Shown here piece by piece: positions 53,430 through 61,927 of a stretch of DNA of 64,000 bases. The stretch is taken from positions 1,860,001 to 1,924,000 of the forward strand of contig NZ_JBEGII010000001.1 of assembly GCF_040675875.1 (NCBI RefSeq). The letters are read 5' to 3'. Source of the DNA: Microbacterium sp. LWO12-1.2. GTDB lineage: Bacteria; Actinomycetota; Actinomycetes; Actinomycetales; Microbacteriaceae. Position 1 is the first letter of the stretch. The number at the start of each line of letters is the position of its first letter. The position numbers and the translations under genes were made by a program. The notes below the pieces were generated by a model. The model did no database searches. It was not told the DNA's origin and saw nothing but the letters and a program-made list of their open reading frames with translations.

Positions 53430-54940
53430 GCACGACGGGGATGATGCGACGGCCGATGAGCCTGCAGACACGGCTCATGACCGCCGTGATCGGGTTCGTC
53501 TCGCTCATCCTCGTCATCGTCGCCGTCATCACCAGCGCGACGCTGAGCCGGACGCTCGAGGACCAGCTGGATCAGAAGCTGATCGCCAATGCCCGCGCGC
53601 TCACCTCATGGGTGGAGCGGGTATCGCCGACCCAGGCAACAGTGGACAACGTTCTCCGCGGCGAGGTGCCCCAGTCACCGGGCCTCCTCTTCGTGGTCTT
53701 CAGCCAGGTGACCGGTGCAAGCGGAGTGATCGTCTCCAGCGCCGAGGACGAGCTCAGCGGAACCATGACGGCCCTGAGCACTGTGCAGCTCACGCAGATC
53801 GCCGCTGCGCTCGGCACCGACCACGTCGCAAATGTCACGATCGATGACGTCGGCTCCTACCGCGTGGCCATCACCTCGACTCAGAGCGGAATCGCCGTCG
53901 TCACCGGACTACCCCGTGCCGACATCCAGAACCAGCTCGCGACCCTCCTCACGGTGATCGCACTGGCGACGCTCGGCGGCCTCATCCTGCTTGCCCTCAC
54001 CACGGCGGTCACCATCCGTGTCAGCCTCCGGCCGCTGCGTGCAGTCGCTGCGACGGCGATGCGTGTCGCGAATCAACCGCTCGACCGCGGCGAGGTGACC
54101 ATCACGGAGCGCATCCCGGCATCCGAGGCCGATCCCCGCACCGAGACCGGGCTCGTCGGCGCCTCGCTGAACACGCTTCTCGATCACGTGAACACCTCGC
54201 TCGCAGCACGCCAGAAGAACGAGGAGCGGATGCGGCGCTTCGTCGCCGACGCCAGCCATGAGCTGCGCACGCCACTGGCCTCCATCCGCGGATACTCCGA
54301 GCTCTCGCTCCGCGCGCTGAGCAAGCAGTCGCCGGAGGAGGCGATCGAAGGCACCACCTCGTCGCTCGAGCGCATCCAGGCGCAGTCGCTGCGGATGACC
54401 CGCCTCGTCGAGGATCTGCTGCTGCTCGCACGCCTCGACGAAGGACGAGAGCTCGTCTACGGCACCGTCGACCTGGCCCAGCTCGCCCTCGAGGGCCTCT
54501 CCGACGCCCGCCCCACGGCGATCGATCACGAGTGGAGCATCGAGGTCCCCGAAGAGCCTGTCGTGATCGTCGGCGACGCCGGGCGCATGCACCAGGTCGT
54601 CGCGAATCTGCTGGCCAACGCGCGGACGCACACGCCCGCCGGCACCGTGATCACCCTCAGCGTCTCCCAGGAGGACGACGAGGCGGTGCTGCGCGTGCAC
54701 GACAACGGACCGGGCATCGACCCCGGTGTGCGCGATGAGCTGTTCGCACGCTTCGCCCGCGCCGACACCTCCCGCGCCAGGCAGACGGGGGGCACCGGAC
54801 TCGGGCTCGCCATCGCGAAGGCGATCGTGGAGGGCCACGGCGGTCACATCACCGTCGCCAGCGAGCCCGGCGACACGACCTTCACGGTGCGGATCCCGCT
54901 GAACCCCGCCCGCAGTGCGGCGACCGGCTCCGCTTCCTGA
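53426..54940 (+). CDS. Sensor histidine kinase
   Basis: The 504-residue protein has a membrane segment near residues 22-42, an extracytoplasmic sensor of about 120 residues, a second membrane segment near 170-190, a HAMP linker, the HisKA helix with phospho-acceptor H278 in ASHELRTP and an ATPase domain (N box ANLLANARTH, G1 DNGPGID, G2 GTGLGLAIAK). It resembles TrcS/MprB-type actinobacterial kinases. The sensor sequence gives no clear ligand. Confidence 0.94.
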   Translation: MSTTGMMRRPMSLQTRLMTAVIGFVSLILVIVAVITSATLSRTLEDQLDQKLIANARALTSWVERVSPTQATVDNVLRGEVPQSPGLLFVVFSQVTGASGVIVSSAEDELSGTMTALSTVQLTQIAAALGTDHVANVTIDDVGSYRVAITSTQSGIAVVTGLPRADIQNQLATLLTVIALATLGGLILLALTTAVTIRVSLRPLRAVAATAMRVANQPLDRGEVTITERIPASEADPRTETGLVGASLNTLLDHVNTSLAARQKNEERMRRFVADASHELRTPLASIRGYSELSLRALSKQSPEEAIEGTTSSLERIQAQSLRMTRLVEDLLLLARLDEGRELVYGTVDLAQLALEGLSDARPTAIDHEWSIEVPEEPVVIVGDAGRMHQVVANLLANARTHTPAGTVITLSVSQEDDEAVLRVHDNGPGIDPGVRDELFARFARADTSRARQTGGTGLGLAIAKAIVEGHGGHITVASEPGDTTFTVRIPLNPARSAATGSAS

Positions 54941-54985
54941 CCTGGCGTTCGCGCGGTGGTCGCTGCCGCGACCGCGACTGCGACC

Positions 54986-55067
54986 GCGACGTGCAGGATC
55001 ATCGGCGACATGCAGGAGGATGTCCCAGGAGTTCCTCCTGCACGTCGCGAATCGTCCTGCAGGTCGG
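54986..55067. repeat. Palindromic repeat cluster downstream of the DUF559 gene
   Basis: Four related units lie in 82 bases: GCGACGTGCAGGA (54986), GCGACATGCAGGAGGA (55005), then the opposite-strand forms TCCTCCTGCACGTCGC (55033) and TCCTGCAGGTCGG (55055). The order is two forward and two reverse, giving nested hairpins. Bases 55011-55051 match 56061-56101 on the other side of the gene at 32 of 41 positions with equal length. Confidence 0.75.
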
Positions 55068-55080
55068 TACCGGCCGACGG

Positions 55081-55923
55081 TCAAACCGCCTCGACGCGGA
55101 CGCGCACGCGTCCGAGCGCGGCGAGGATCGCCGACTCGACGAGGGGCCACTCGTGAATGACCAGGGCGTAGTCGAACCGGAGGGTCTCCAGCCCCTGTAC
55201 GGACGCCCAGGCGTCCCGACGCAGATCCTTGTGCCGGAGTGACGGACCATCGTGGTTCTCGACCCCGTCGACCTCGAGAAGCAGCAGACCGTCGATGACG
55301 AAGTCGACCCGCCCGACATCACCGATGCTCTTCTGGCAGGCGACCAGGATACCGATGCGGTGAAGACGCAGACGGACGATGGACTCCAGGCCGCTGTCCG
55401 CATCGTTCCGGGCGAAATCCACGAGCCATCGCGCATACGTCGGCAGCCGACGGCGGATGCGCGCCCGGGCCGATGCACTGATCCTGCGCTGCCGCAGCCC
55501 CGATTCCAGTGCCGCGAAGAACGCCTCCTCACCCCGGCACTGATGCACATGGATGAGCACCTCTTCGAGCGGAGCCAGGCCGAGCACCGTGCGTCCGGTT
55601 GCGAAGTGACTCACACATCCGCAGTCCCGGTGATGCACGCGCCCGTGCGCCCCCATCCAGACGTGCGGGGCGAGGTCGGTCTCAAGCGACCAGATCCCGT
55701 GCAGACGCAGCGCCCGTGAGCAGGTCAGCGCGCCGCCATGCTCGGTTGCCGTCACGACATCCGCATCCGCCCCTCGCACAGCGAAGACGCCCTGCCGGAC
55801 TCGGAGGATGCTGCCGTCGCGAACGGCGCTTTCGAGCACACGCCGGTCGATTCCGAACTGGTGGAGAAGGGTCCCTCGCGCCACCCCGCCGTGGTGTGTG
55901 AGGACGTGGTCGAGTGTCAGCAT
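55081..55923 (-). CDS. AbiEi-like winged-helix plus DUF559 (Vsr-type endonuclease fold) protein
   Basis: The 280-residue protein has an N-terminal winged-helix part (GVARGTLLHQFGIDRRVLESAVRDG and RVRQGVFAVRG), similar to AbiEi antitoxin-like domains. Its C-terminal DUF559 domain has VDFVIDGLLLLEVDGVENH and RRDAWASVQGLETLRFDY, carrying the D, ExD and H residues of Vsr-like nucleases. The role of this common actinobacterial type is unproven. It stands alone without a toxin partner and is flanked on both sides by a 41-base palindromic repeat. The ATG at 55923 starts the conserved part; a GTG at 55950 is the alternative. Confidence 0.8.
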   Translation of the reverse strand: MLTLDHVLTHHGGVARGTLLHQFGIDRRVLESAVRDGSILRVRQGVFAVRGADADVVTATEHGGALTCSRALRLHGIWSLETDLAPHVWMGAHGRVHHRDCGCVSHFATGRTVLGLAPLEEVLIHVHQCRGEEAFFAALESGLRQRRISASARARIRRRLPTYARWLVDFARNDADSGLESIVRLRLHRIGILVACQKSIGDVGRVDFVIDGLLLLEVDGVENHDGPSLRHKDLRRDAWASVQGLETLRFDYALVIHEWPLVESAILAALGRVRVRVEAV

Positions 55924-56052
55924 CCGTCGATCATGGCGCTCGTGCGCCACCGACGATGTCTCGGGTGCGAGGAAATGTGGACATCGCGCGACCAGCCGGT
56001 TCGGTGCAGGACGGGTCCGCCCGCTCAGGCTACCAGCGGCGTGCGGGAGATC

Positions 56053-56101
56053 TCGCCGGATGCAGGAGGATCCGTGGGGAGTTCGTCCTGCAGGTCGCCA
56101 A
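56053..56101. repeat. Palindromic repeat upstream of the DUF559 gene
   Basis: TCGCCGGATGCAGGAGGA faces TCCTGCAGGTCGCC, forming a hairpin. The 41-base core 56061-56101 is the second copy of the element at 55011-55051, in the same orientation. Arms and the AGTTC block are conserved, while the eight-base loop segment varies. Confidence 0.75.
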
Positions 56102-56165
56102 ACCTCCTGCAGTCGGCGAGGCGGCAGGTCGCCAAATCTCCTGCAGTCGGCGAGGCGGCAGGTCG
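56090..56165. repeat. Two tandem 34-bp direct repeats with a partial third
   Basis: Bases 56090-56123 and 56124-56157 are identical except for one C/T change, and the first eight bases of a third copy follow. The unit begins GCAGGTCGCCAAA and contains CTCCTGCAG, so it is a derivative of the palindromic repeat next to it. The array ends 22 bases after the stop of the flanking reductase gene region and about 170 bases before the DUF559 start. Confidence 0.8.
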
Positions 56166-56187
56166 GCGGCGAGGCTGCGGCGGCGCG

Positions 56188-57771
56188 TCAGTAGCCGGCG
56201 AAGGCGTCGGTCGTGAGACTGTGGGCCTTCTGCAGTGCCGGCGCCAGGTCGGCGATCAGCCGCGGTGGACCCGAGATGAAGGCGTGGCGTGCGGCGAGGT
56301 CGCCGACGGTGCGCTCGAGTCCTTCTGCATCCAGACGAGCACCCTGCGCCCAGGTCCAGTGCGCGGGCAGATCGGCGGGTTCGTCCTTCGTGAACACGAC
56401 CGTGCGCACACCGGTCGCGGCGAGCTCGTCGCGGAATGCCAGCTCCGCCGCCTCGGCCGCGACATACACCAGCACCACGTCGCGCCTCTGCCCCGTCGCC
56501 TGCAGCTGCCGCAGCTGCGAGACGAACGGCGTGACACCGATCCCGGCCGCGAGCATGAGCACCGGTGTCTCACCGCGCGGCAGGATGAAGTCGCCCCAGG
56601 TTCCCGTGACGGCGAGCACGGCACCGGGCTCCGCCTCCGCGAGCGCCCGCTTGTAGCTGGACGGATGCTTCTGATCGCCGTTCTTGTAGGCGATTCGCAG
56701 CGTGGGCAGGTCGGCCGGCGCAGACACGATGCTGAACTCGCGACGGGTGCCGCGGGCATCGGGCCGGTGGTGCGGCACATCCAGTTCGAGGTACTGACCG
56801 GGCAGGAAGGCCAGCTTGCCCTTCGCGCGGAAGGTCAGCTCCTGTGCCGTGGGGGTGATGAACGCACGTCGTTCGAGAACCAGTCGCACCGAGCCACGCA
56901 GTGCGAACGCGAACGCGAGCAGGTTGCCGATCAGCAGCGCGCGCTCCTGGCCGAGCGTGAACAGTCCGGCGACGGAGATCGGCCATCCCGCGAGTAGACC
57001 GACGAGCACGGCGACGGAGAACTGCTGCCACCGGCGGGGCGGCAGCGTCAGCGGCTCGGAGAGCATGAAGGCACCGAGGAAAAGGAACGGCGACTGGAGC
57101 AGCGCGAACTGCAACGCGGTCGAGAAGTCGAAGGCGAGGTCGAACTGCTGCGCCTGCACGACCTGTCGCACGAGCGAGGTCACGAGTGCCACGACGAGGA
57201 AGAGCAGCACCACGCGCACCTTCTCGGTGCGCCACAGCACAGCGAGCCCGAGGAGCGCCACCGGGAGCGCGAGCGACGGCGTGCCGACCCACCACGACGC
57301 CGACGTCCCCAACCACTCGAAGGCGCCGAACGAGCCCACGATCGATACGACGGCCGCACCGAACGCCGCCGGGTTCAGGATGTGCCGGCCGCGCCAGGCG
57401 ATCAGATATTTCGACAGGCTCGCGAGCGCTCCCGCGACGGCGAGCCCCAGCAGCGTGGTCGGTTCGAGACCGGGGCGGAGGACGAACAGCAGGATCAGTG
57501 CCGTGACGAGAGACGACTCGATCCGCCAGGGAAGGCGGAGGATGCGCTGCACCACGGCGTCCACCACGGAGATGACCACGGCGAGCACCACGAAGGACGC
57601 GAGCATCTCGAGGGGCGTGGGCGAGACGATCACCCCCACCAGTGAGAGCAGGAAGGCGATCACCGCCAGAGCCACCAGGGCGAACAGCACCAGTCGGTAC
57701 ATCGACAGGGCACCCAGCAGAGCGAGAACGCGCTGTCGGGCTGCGGTGAATGAGGTGATCACGGGGTCCAC
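56188..57771 (-). CDS. NQR2/RnfD-like membrane domain fused to FAD/NAD reductase
   Basis: The 527-residue protein has about nine or ten membrane segments (residues ~18-320) with the NQR2/RnfD-type segment KYLIAWRGRHILNPAAFGAA. A ferredoxin-reductase-like part follows: FAD site REFSIVSAP near 350, ALAVTGTWGDF and the NAD site MLAAGIGVTPF near 430. It should take electrons from NAD(P)H and pass them through membrane flavin to the outside. A GTG start six bases after the apbE stop makes it the last gene of a three-gene flavin operon; a second GTG three codons in is possible. Confidence 0.85.
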   Translation of the reverse strand: MDPVITSFTAARQRVLALLGALSMYRLVLFALVALAVIAFLLSLVGVIVSPTPLEMLASFVVLAVVISVVDAVVQRILRLPWRIESSLVTALILLFVLRPGLEPTTLLGLAVAGALASLSKYLIAWRGRHILNPAAFGAAVVSIVGSFGAFEWLGTSASWWVGTPSLALPVALLGLAVLWRTEKVRVVLLFLVVALVTSLVRQVVQAQQFDLAFDFSTALQFALLQSPFLFLGAFMLSEPLTLPPRRWQQFSVAVLVGLLAGWPISVAGLFTLGQERALLIGNLLAFAFALRGSVRLVLERRAFITPTAQELTFRAKGKLAFLPGQYLELDVPHHRPDARGTRREFSIVSAPADLPTLRIAYKNGDQKHPSSYKRALAEAEPGAVLAVTGTWGDFILPRGETPVLMLAAGIGVTPFVSQLRQLQATGQRRDVVLVYVAAEAAELAFRDELAATGVRTVVFTKDEPADLPAHWTWAQGARLDAEGLERTVGDLAARHAFISGPPRLIADLAPALQKAHSLTTDAFAGY

Positions 57772-57777
57772 TCTTCC

Positions 57778-58659
57778 CTAGTTCTGTGGTGCAGGGGCAT
57801 CCGTGACGCCCGCGAGGAACAGTTCGGCGTCGCATCCGGGTGAGCGCTCCACGCGGCCGTCGGTGCTCATGCGCACCCACTCCACACCCCACGCCGCAGC
57901 GAGCTCCGGACCGCCGTCGAAGAACAGCGCGGTGGCGACGGCATCCGCTCTCATCGCGTCGGGCGCGAGCGCCCAGGTCGCCGCCCAGGTGCGCACGGGG
58001 AGGCCGGTTCGCGCGTCGAGCACGTGGTGCAGTCCGTCACCCCAGGCGCGTCGATTGATCGCCGAGGCGCACAGCGCCCCGTCAGCGAGGGTCACGACGC
58101 CGATCGCCTTGGTCGAATCGTAGGGATGCTCCAGCGCGACGCGGGTCTGCGCACCGCGCGCTCGCATGTCGCCACCGGCATCGACGACCAGAGCGCCGGG
58201 GACGGATGCGAGCGCCGCCACGACGAGATCGACCAGGCGTCCCTTCCCGAGCGCGCCCACATCGAGGAGCGCCGGAGCGGGGGCCTGGACGATGCGGTCG
58301 GTCCAGCTGATCCGCTCCTCCCACACCTCGGGTGCCGGTCGGGGCGCTCCGGCCACCAGCGAGTACTCCGCGTCGTACCCGAGCGCGTCGAGGCTCCGGG
58401 CGACCAGCGGGTTGACCGCGCCGCCGGTCGCACGCGACAGTTCGCGGTAGGCGTCGAGCATGGCACCGGCATCCGCCGAAGCGAGCGCGCCGCCGTCCGC
58501 TCCGAGCCGGGTCACATCGGAGTCGCTACGGAAACGAGACCACTCGCGGTCGAACCGCTCGATCTCGGCGGACACCGCCGCCCGCGATTCCGCCGTCAGC
58601 TCCGCGGTCGTCTCGATCTCCCAGCGGGTGCCGATCGCGTCGAACTGCCAGATCGCCAT
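57778..58659 (-). CDS. apbE: FAD:protein FMN transferase
   Basis: The 293-residue protein has the ApbE layout: AIGTRWEIET start, an RFRSDSDVTRL segment, DVGALGKGRLVDLV and DAGGDMRARG, then LDARTGLPV and AMRADAVATALFF. It attaches FMN from FAD to serine or threonine of partner proteins using magnesium. No signal peptide is seen. It lies between an FMN-binding lipoprotein gene and the membrane reductase gene, which are the natural targets. Confidence 0.92.
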   Translation of the reverse strand: MAIWQFDAIGTRWEIETTAELTAESRAAVSAEIERFDREWSRFRSDSDVTRLGADGGALASADAGAMLDAYRELSRATGGAVNPLVARSLDALGYDAEYSLVAGAPRPAPEVWEERISWTDRIVQAPAPALLDVGALGKGRLVDLVVAALASVPGALVVDAGGDMRARGAQTRVALEHPYDSTKAIGVVTLADGALCASAINRRAWGDGLHHVLDARTGLPVRTWAATWALAPDAMRADAVATALFFDGGPELAAAWGVEWVRMSTDGRVERSPGCDAELFLAGVTDAPAPQN

Positions 58660-58680
58660 GAGGGGGCGCCGATCACCGGG

Positions 58681-59160
58681 TCAGGCTGCTGCCTGCTCCT
58701 TGATGGACTCCACGGCGTCGTTGAAGCCGCCGCTGGTGAGCGAGGATCCGGCGACGCGGCTGACATTCAGCTCGTCGATCGACTTGCCCTCGACCTCGGC
58801 GGCGATGCCGTCGATGAAGGCGCCCTGGTACTGCTCGGTCTCGCGCGCCTGCGGGTCGCCCGTGACCTCGACGTCTGTCACGACGCCGTCGGCGAGCGTG
58901 AGCGTCACCGAGATCTTCTCGACGGTCTCGGGCGTCTGGTACGAGCCGTCTGCGGTGTACGTGCCGTCGGCGTACGTGCCGGAGGCGCTGTCGGAGCCGG
59001 TGCTGGAGCTGGAGCTGGAGGGCGCCGAGCTGCTCTCACCGGAGTTCGAGGTGTCGTCTGCAGCGGGGGTGCCGGAGCAGCCTGCCAAGACGAAGAGCCC
59101 TGCGATTCCGACGAGGGCGGAACCCTTGCGGACAGAGGTCGGTACGGTCGTGCGGATCAT
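58681..59160 (-). CDS. FMN-binding domain lipoprotein
   Basis: The 159-residue protein has a lipobox LAGC (C28), a serine-rich linker of about 35 residues and an FMN-binding domain starting YADGTYTADGSYQTP. The motif AGSSLTSGGFNDAV matches the flavinylation site consensus (SGATxTS-type), with serine as likely acceptor. It would hold covalent FMN outside the membrane and receive electrons from the membrane reductase. It is first in the operon with apbE 21 bases downstream. Confidence 0.9.
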   Translation of the reverse strand: MIRTTVPTSVRKGSALVGIAGLFVLAGCSGTPAADDTSNSGESSSAPSSSSSSTGSDSASGTYADGTYTADGSYQTPETVEKISVTLTLADGVVTDVEVTGDPQARETEQYQGAFIDGIAAEVEGKSIDELNVSRVAGSSLTSGGFNDAVESIKEQAAA

Positions 59161-59256
59161 GAGGGTCCTCCCGGCTCGATGAGAGACAACTGTATGCCTG
59201 TGAATCGACCGTAGGGAGTCGGCCTATGCGCGGGCTGTGGGAGGACTATGCGGGTG

Positions 59257-60291
59257 CTAGGCGTCGCCGCCGAACATGCTCGTCACCGAGCCGTCCTCGA
59301 AGACCTCGTGGATCGCGCGCGCCAGCAGTGGCGCGATCGGGAGGATCGTGAGGCCGTCCCAGCGACGTGACTCGGTCAGCGGGATCGTGTCGGTGATGAC
59401 GACCTCGTCGATGGACGAGTCCTGCAGACGCTCGGATGCCGGGTCGCTGAAGATCGCGTGCGTCGCCGCGACGATGACCCGGTGGGCCCCTGCTGCCTTG
59501 AGCGCCTGCGCGGCCTTGACGATCGTTCCACCGGTGTCGATCATGTCGTCGACGAGCAGGCAGGTGCGTCCTTCGACCGTTCCCACGATCTCGTGCACCG
59601 AGACCTGGTTCGCGACCTTCGGGTCACGGCGCTTGTGGATGATGGCCAGAGGCGCACCGAGGCTGTCCGACCAGGTGTCGGCCACGCGGACGCGGCCCAT
59701 GTCCGGCGAGACGACGGTGAGGATCTCGCGGTCAGCGGGGCTCAGCGTGCGCTTGAAGTAGTCCAGCAGCACGGGCTTGGCGAACAGGTGGTCGACGGGG
59801 CCGTCGAAGAAGCCCTGGATCTGCGCGGCATGCAGGTCCACGCTCATGACGCGGTCGGCGCCGGCGGTCTTCAGCAGGTCGGCGACGAGGCGGGCGCTGA
59901 TCGGCTCACGACCGCGACCCTTCTTGTCCTGGCGCGAATACGGATAGTAGGGCGCGACGACGGTGATGCGCTTGGCCGATGCGCGCTTGGCGGCATCGAT
60001 CATGATCAGCGTCTCCATGAGCCACTCGTTGACAGGCTCGCCGAAGGTCTGGATCAGGAACAGATCGCAGCCGCGGATCGAGACCTCGAAGCGCGCGTAG
60101 ATCTCGCCCGACGCGAAAGTGCGGTGCTCGGTCGGAGCGATCTCGGTGCCGAGCGACGCGGCGACATCGGCGAGAAGCTGCGGATGCGAGCGCCCTCCGG
60201 CGACCACCAGCCGCTTCTTGGTCTTGGCGACCAGTCCCGGCGCGATGCCGTTGTCGCGATCCAGTTCGACCGTCTTCTTCTTGCGCGCCAT
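59257..60291 (-). CDS. prs: Ribose-phosphate diphosphokinase
   Basis: The 344-residue protein has FASGEIYARFEVSIRG, the ATP flexible-loop region SRQDKKGRGREPISA, VSVDLHAAQIQGFF with metal histidine, and the PRPP loop LLVDDMIDTGGT. It makes PRPP from ribose 5-phosphate and ATP for nucleotide, histidine and tryptophan synthesis. An N-terminal extension of about 25 basic residues precedes the fold. It starts six bases after the glmU stop, so the two form an operon. Confidence 0.96.
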   Translation of the reverse strand: MARKKKTVELDRDNGIAPGLVAKTKKRLVVAGGRSHPQLLADVAASLGTEIAPTEHRTFASGEIYARFEVSIRGCDLFLIQTFGEPVNEWLMETLIMIDAAKRASAKRITVVAPYYPYSRQDKKGRGREPISARLVADLLKTAGADRVMSVDLHAAQIQGFFDGPVDHLFAKPVLLDYFKRTLSPADREILTVVSPDMGRVRVADTWSDSLGAPLAIIHKRRDPKVANQVSVHEIVGTVEGRTCLLVDDMIDTGGTIVKAAQALKAAGAHRVIVAATHAIFSDPASERLQDSSIDEVVITDTIPLTESRRWDGLTILPIAPLLARAIHEVFEDGSVTSMFGGDA

Positions 60292-60297
60292 GTTCGC

Positions 60298-61728
60298 CTA
60301 TTCCGCCGATCGTTCTCGGGCCGCGGCGTCCGCCGCACCCGTGCCTGCCCTGTTCTTCTCGACCCAGCCGTCGATGTTGCGCTGAGGCGCGACGGTCATG
60401 GCCAGAGCTCCGGCGGGGACGTCCTTGCGGACGACGGCACCGGCGCCGGTCTTCGCGCCAGCTCCCAGCCTAACGGGCGCGACGAGCACCGTGTGCGAGC
60501 CGGTGTGAACCTCGTCCTCGATCACCGTGCGGTGCTTGTTCACGTCGTCGTAGTTGGCCGTGATCGTGCTCGCCCCGAGGTTGACCCCGCGTCCGATCGT
60601 CGCGTCTCCGACGTACGAGAGGTGCGGAACCTTGCTGCCCTCACCGATCTCGGCGTTCTTGGTCTCGACGTAGGCGCCGATCTTGCCCTTCGCGCCCAGC
60701 ACCGTGCCGGCACGCAGATACGAGAACGGTCCGACGGTGGCACCGGCACCGATCACCGAGAGCGTGGCGTCCGTGCGACGCACGCTCGCGTCCTCGCCCA
60801 CCTCGCACGCGACGAGAGTGGTGTCCGGTCCGATGATCGCCCCGGCGCCGACGATCGTGGCGCGCAGGACGTGGGTGTTCGGGAGGATGGTGACGTCGGG
60901 GGCGAGCGTCACATCATCGTCGATCCACGTGGTCGCCGGATCGATGACGGTCACGCCCTCGCGCTGCCACTTGCGCACGATGCGGTCGTTGAGCACCCGG
61001 CCGGCCTCGGCGAGTTGGACGCGGTCGTTGATCCCGAAGGTCGACGCGGTGTCGATCGCGATCTCGGCGGCGACGCGGTGCTCGGCACCGCGGAGCAGCT
61101 CGATCACGGTCGTCAGGTACATCTCCCCCTGCGCGTTGTCCTGCCCGACCTGAGCGAGGTAGGTGCGCAGCTCGGGCGCCCGGAACACGTAGACGCCCGC
61201 ATTGATCTCGGTGACCGCGGCCTCTTCAGGCGTGGCATCCTTCTGCTCGACGATGCGCTGCACGGTGCCGTCGGCATCGCGGATCACGCGGCCGTAGCCG
61301 CTCGGGTCATCGAGTCGGGCGCTCAGCAGGGTGGCGGCGGCCGCGGCGGCCCGGTGGCCGGCGACAAGGGCCTGGAGCGTGCTCGCCTCGAGCAGCGGAA
61401 CGTCGCCCGAGAGCACGAGCACGTCGCCGTCGAAGTCCGCAGGGAGCGCGTCGATCGCGACCTGCACCGCGCGACCGGTGCCGGGCACGTCATCCTGATC
61501 GATGAAGATCGCGTCCGGGTAATCCTCGCTCAGCGCGGCGACGACCTGGTCGCGCTCATGACGCACCACGACCTCGATGTGGTCGGCCTGCAGCACGGCG
61601 GCCGTCGTGAGGACGTGCCCGACCAGCGGACGTCCGCCGATCGCATGGAGCACCTTCGGCAGGCGCGACTTCATGCGAGTGCCTTGGCCCGCTGCGAGGA
61701 TGATGATGGCGAGATTGTTCTCTGTCAT
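60298..61728 (-). CDS. glmU: Bifunctional UDP-N-acetylglucosamine pyrophosphorylase/glucosamine-1-phosphate N-acetyltransferase
   Basis: The 476-residue protein has the pyrophosphorylase motif LAAGQGTRMKSRLPK (residues ~10-24) and a left-handed beta-helix C-terminal half with hexapeptide repeats, including KVPHLSYVGDATIG. It makes UDP-GlcNAc for peptidoglycan. The ATG at 61728 is one base after the tRNA-Gln 3' end, with no separate ribosome site. The frame is open through the tRNA, but that part is not GlmU-like. Confidence 0.95.
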   Translation of the reverse strand: MTENNLAIIILAAGQGTRMKSRLPKVLHAIGGRPLVGHVLTTAAVLQADHIEVVVRHERDQVVAALSEDYPDAIFIDQDDVPGTGRAVQVAIDALPADFDGDVLVLSGDVPLLEASTLQALVAGHRAAAAAATLLSARLDDPSGYGRVIRDADGTVQRIVEQKDATPEEAAVTEINAGVYVFRAPELRTYLAQVGQDNAQGEMYLTTVIELLRGAEHRVAAEIAIDTASTFGINDRVQLAEAGRVLNDRIVRKWQREGVTVIDPATTWIDDDVTLAPDVTILPNTHVLRATIVGAGAIIGPDTTLVACEVGEDASVRRTDATLSVIGAGATVGPFSYLRAGTVLGAKGKIGAYVETKNAEIGEGSKVPHLSYVGDATIGRGVNLGASTITANYDDVNKHRTVIEDEVHTGSHTVLVAPVRLGAGAKTGAGAVVRKDVPAGALAMTVAPQRNIDGWVEKNRAGTGAADAAARERSAE

Positions 61729-61729
61729 G

Positions 61730-61802
61730 CTCCGCCGCCAGGACTCGAACCTAGACCTAACAGCTCCAAAGGCTGTCGTGCTGCCATTACACCACGGCGG
61801 AC
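61730..61802 (-). tRNA. tRNA-Gln (anticodon TTG)
   Basis: The minus strand folds as a 73-base tRNA: acceptor arms TCCGCCG/CGGCGGA, the D-arm GTGTAATGGCAGC, anticodon stem ACAGC/GCTGT around loop CTTTGGA with TTG in positions 34-36, and the T-arm GGTTCGAGTCC. The discriminator is G and CCA is not encoded. TTG reads CAA, glutamine. Its 3' end is separated from the glmU start by one base. Confidence 0.93.
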
Positions 61803-61927
61803 CGTGCCGCCCGCGAGGGACGCCACGGGTCAATTCTGCCACGCCCGCGCTCCCCGGCCCGGCGCACCCGCGAAACCGGTGCCGTGGTCGTCATCCGCGC
61901 GAAACACGACCCCGCGAAGATGTCTCC

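Noticed and set aside
55081..55923. DUF559 gene considered as part of a complete AbiE toxin-antitoxin pair
   Set aside because: No AbiEii-type nucleotidyltransferase toxin is next to it; the neighbours are a histidine kinase and a flavin reductase.
56090..56165. Direct repeats considered as a CRISPR array
   Set aside because: The 34-bp units are contiguous with no spacers, only two full copies exist, and no cas genes are present.
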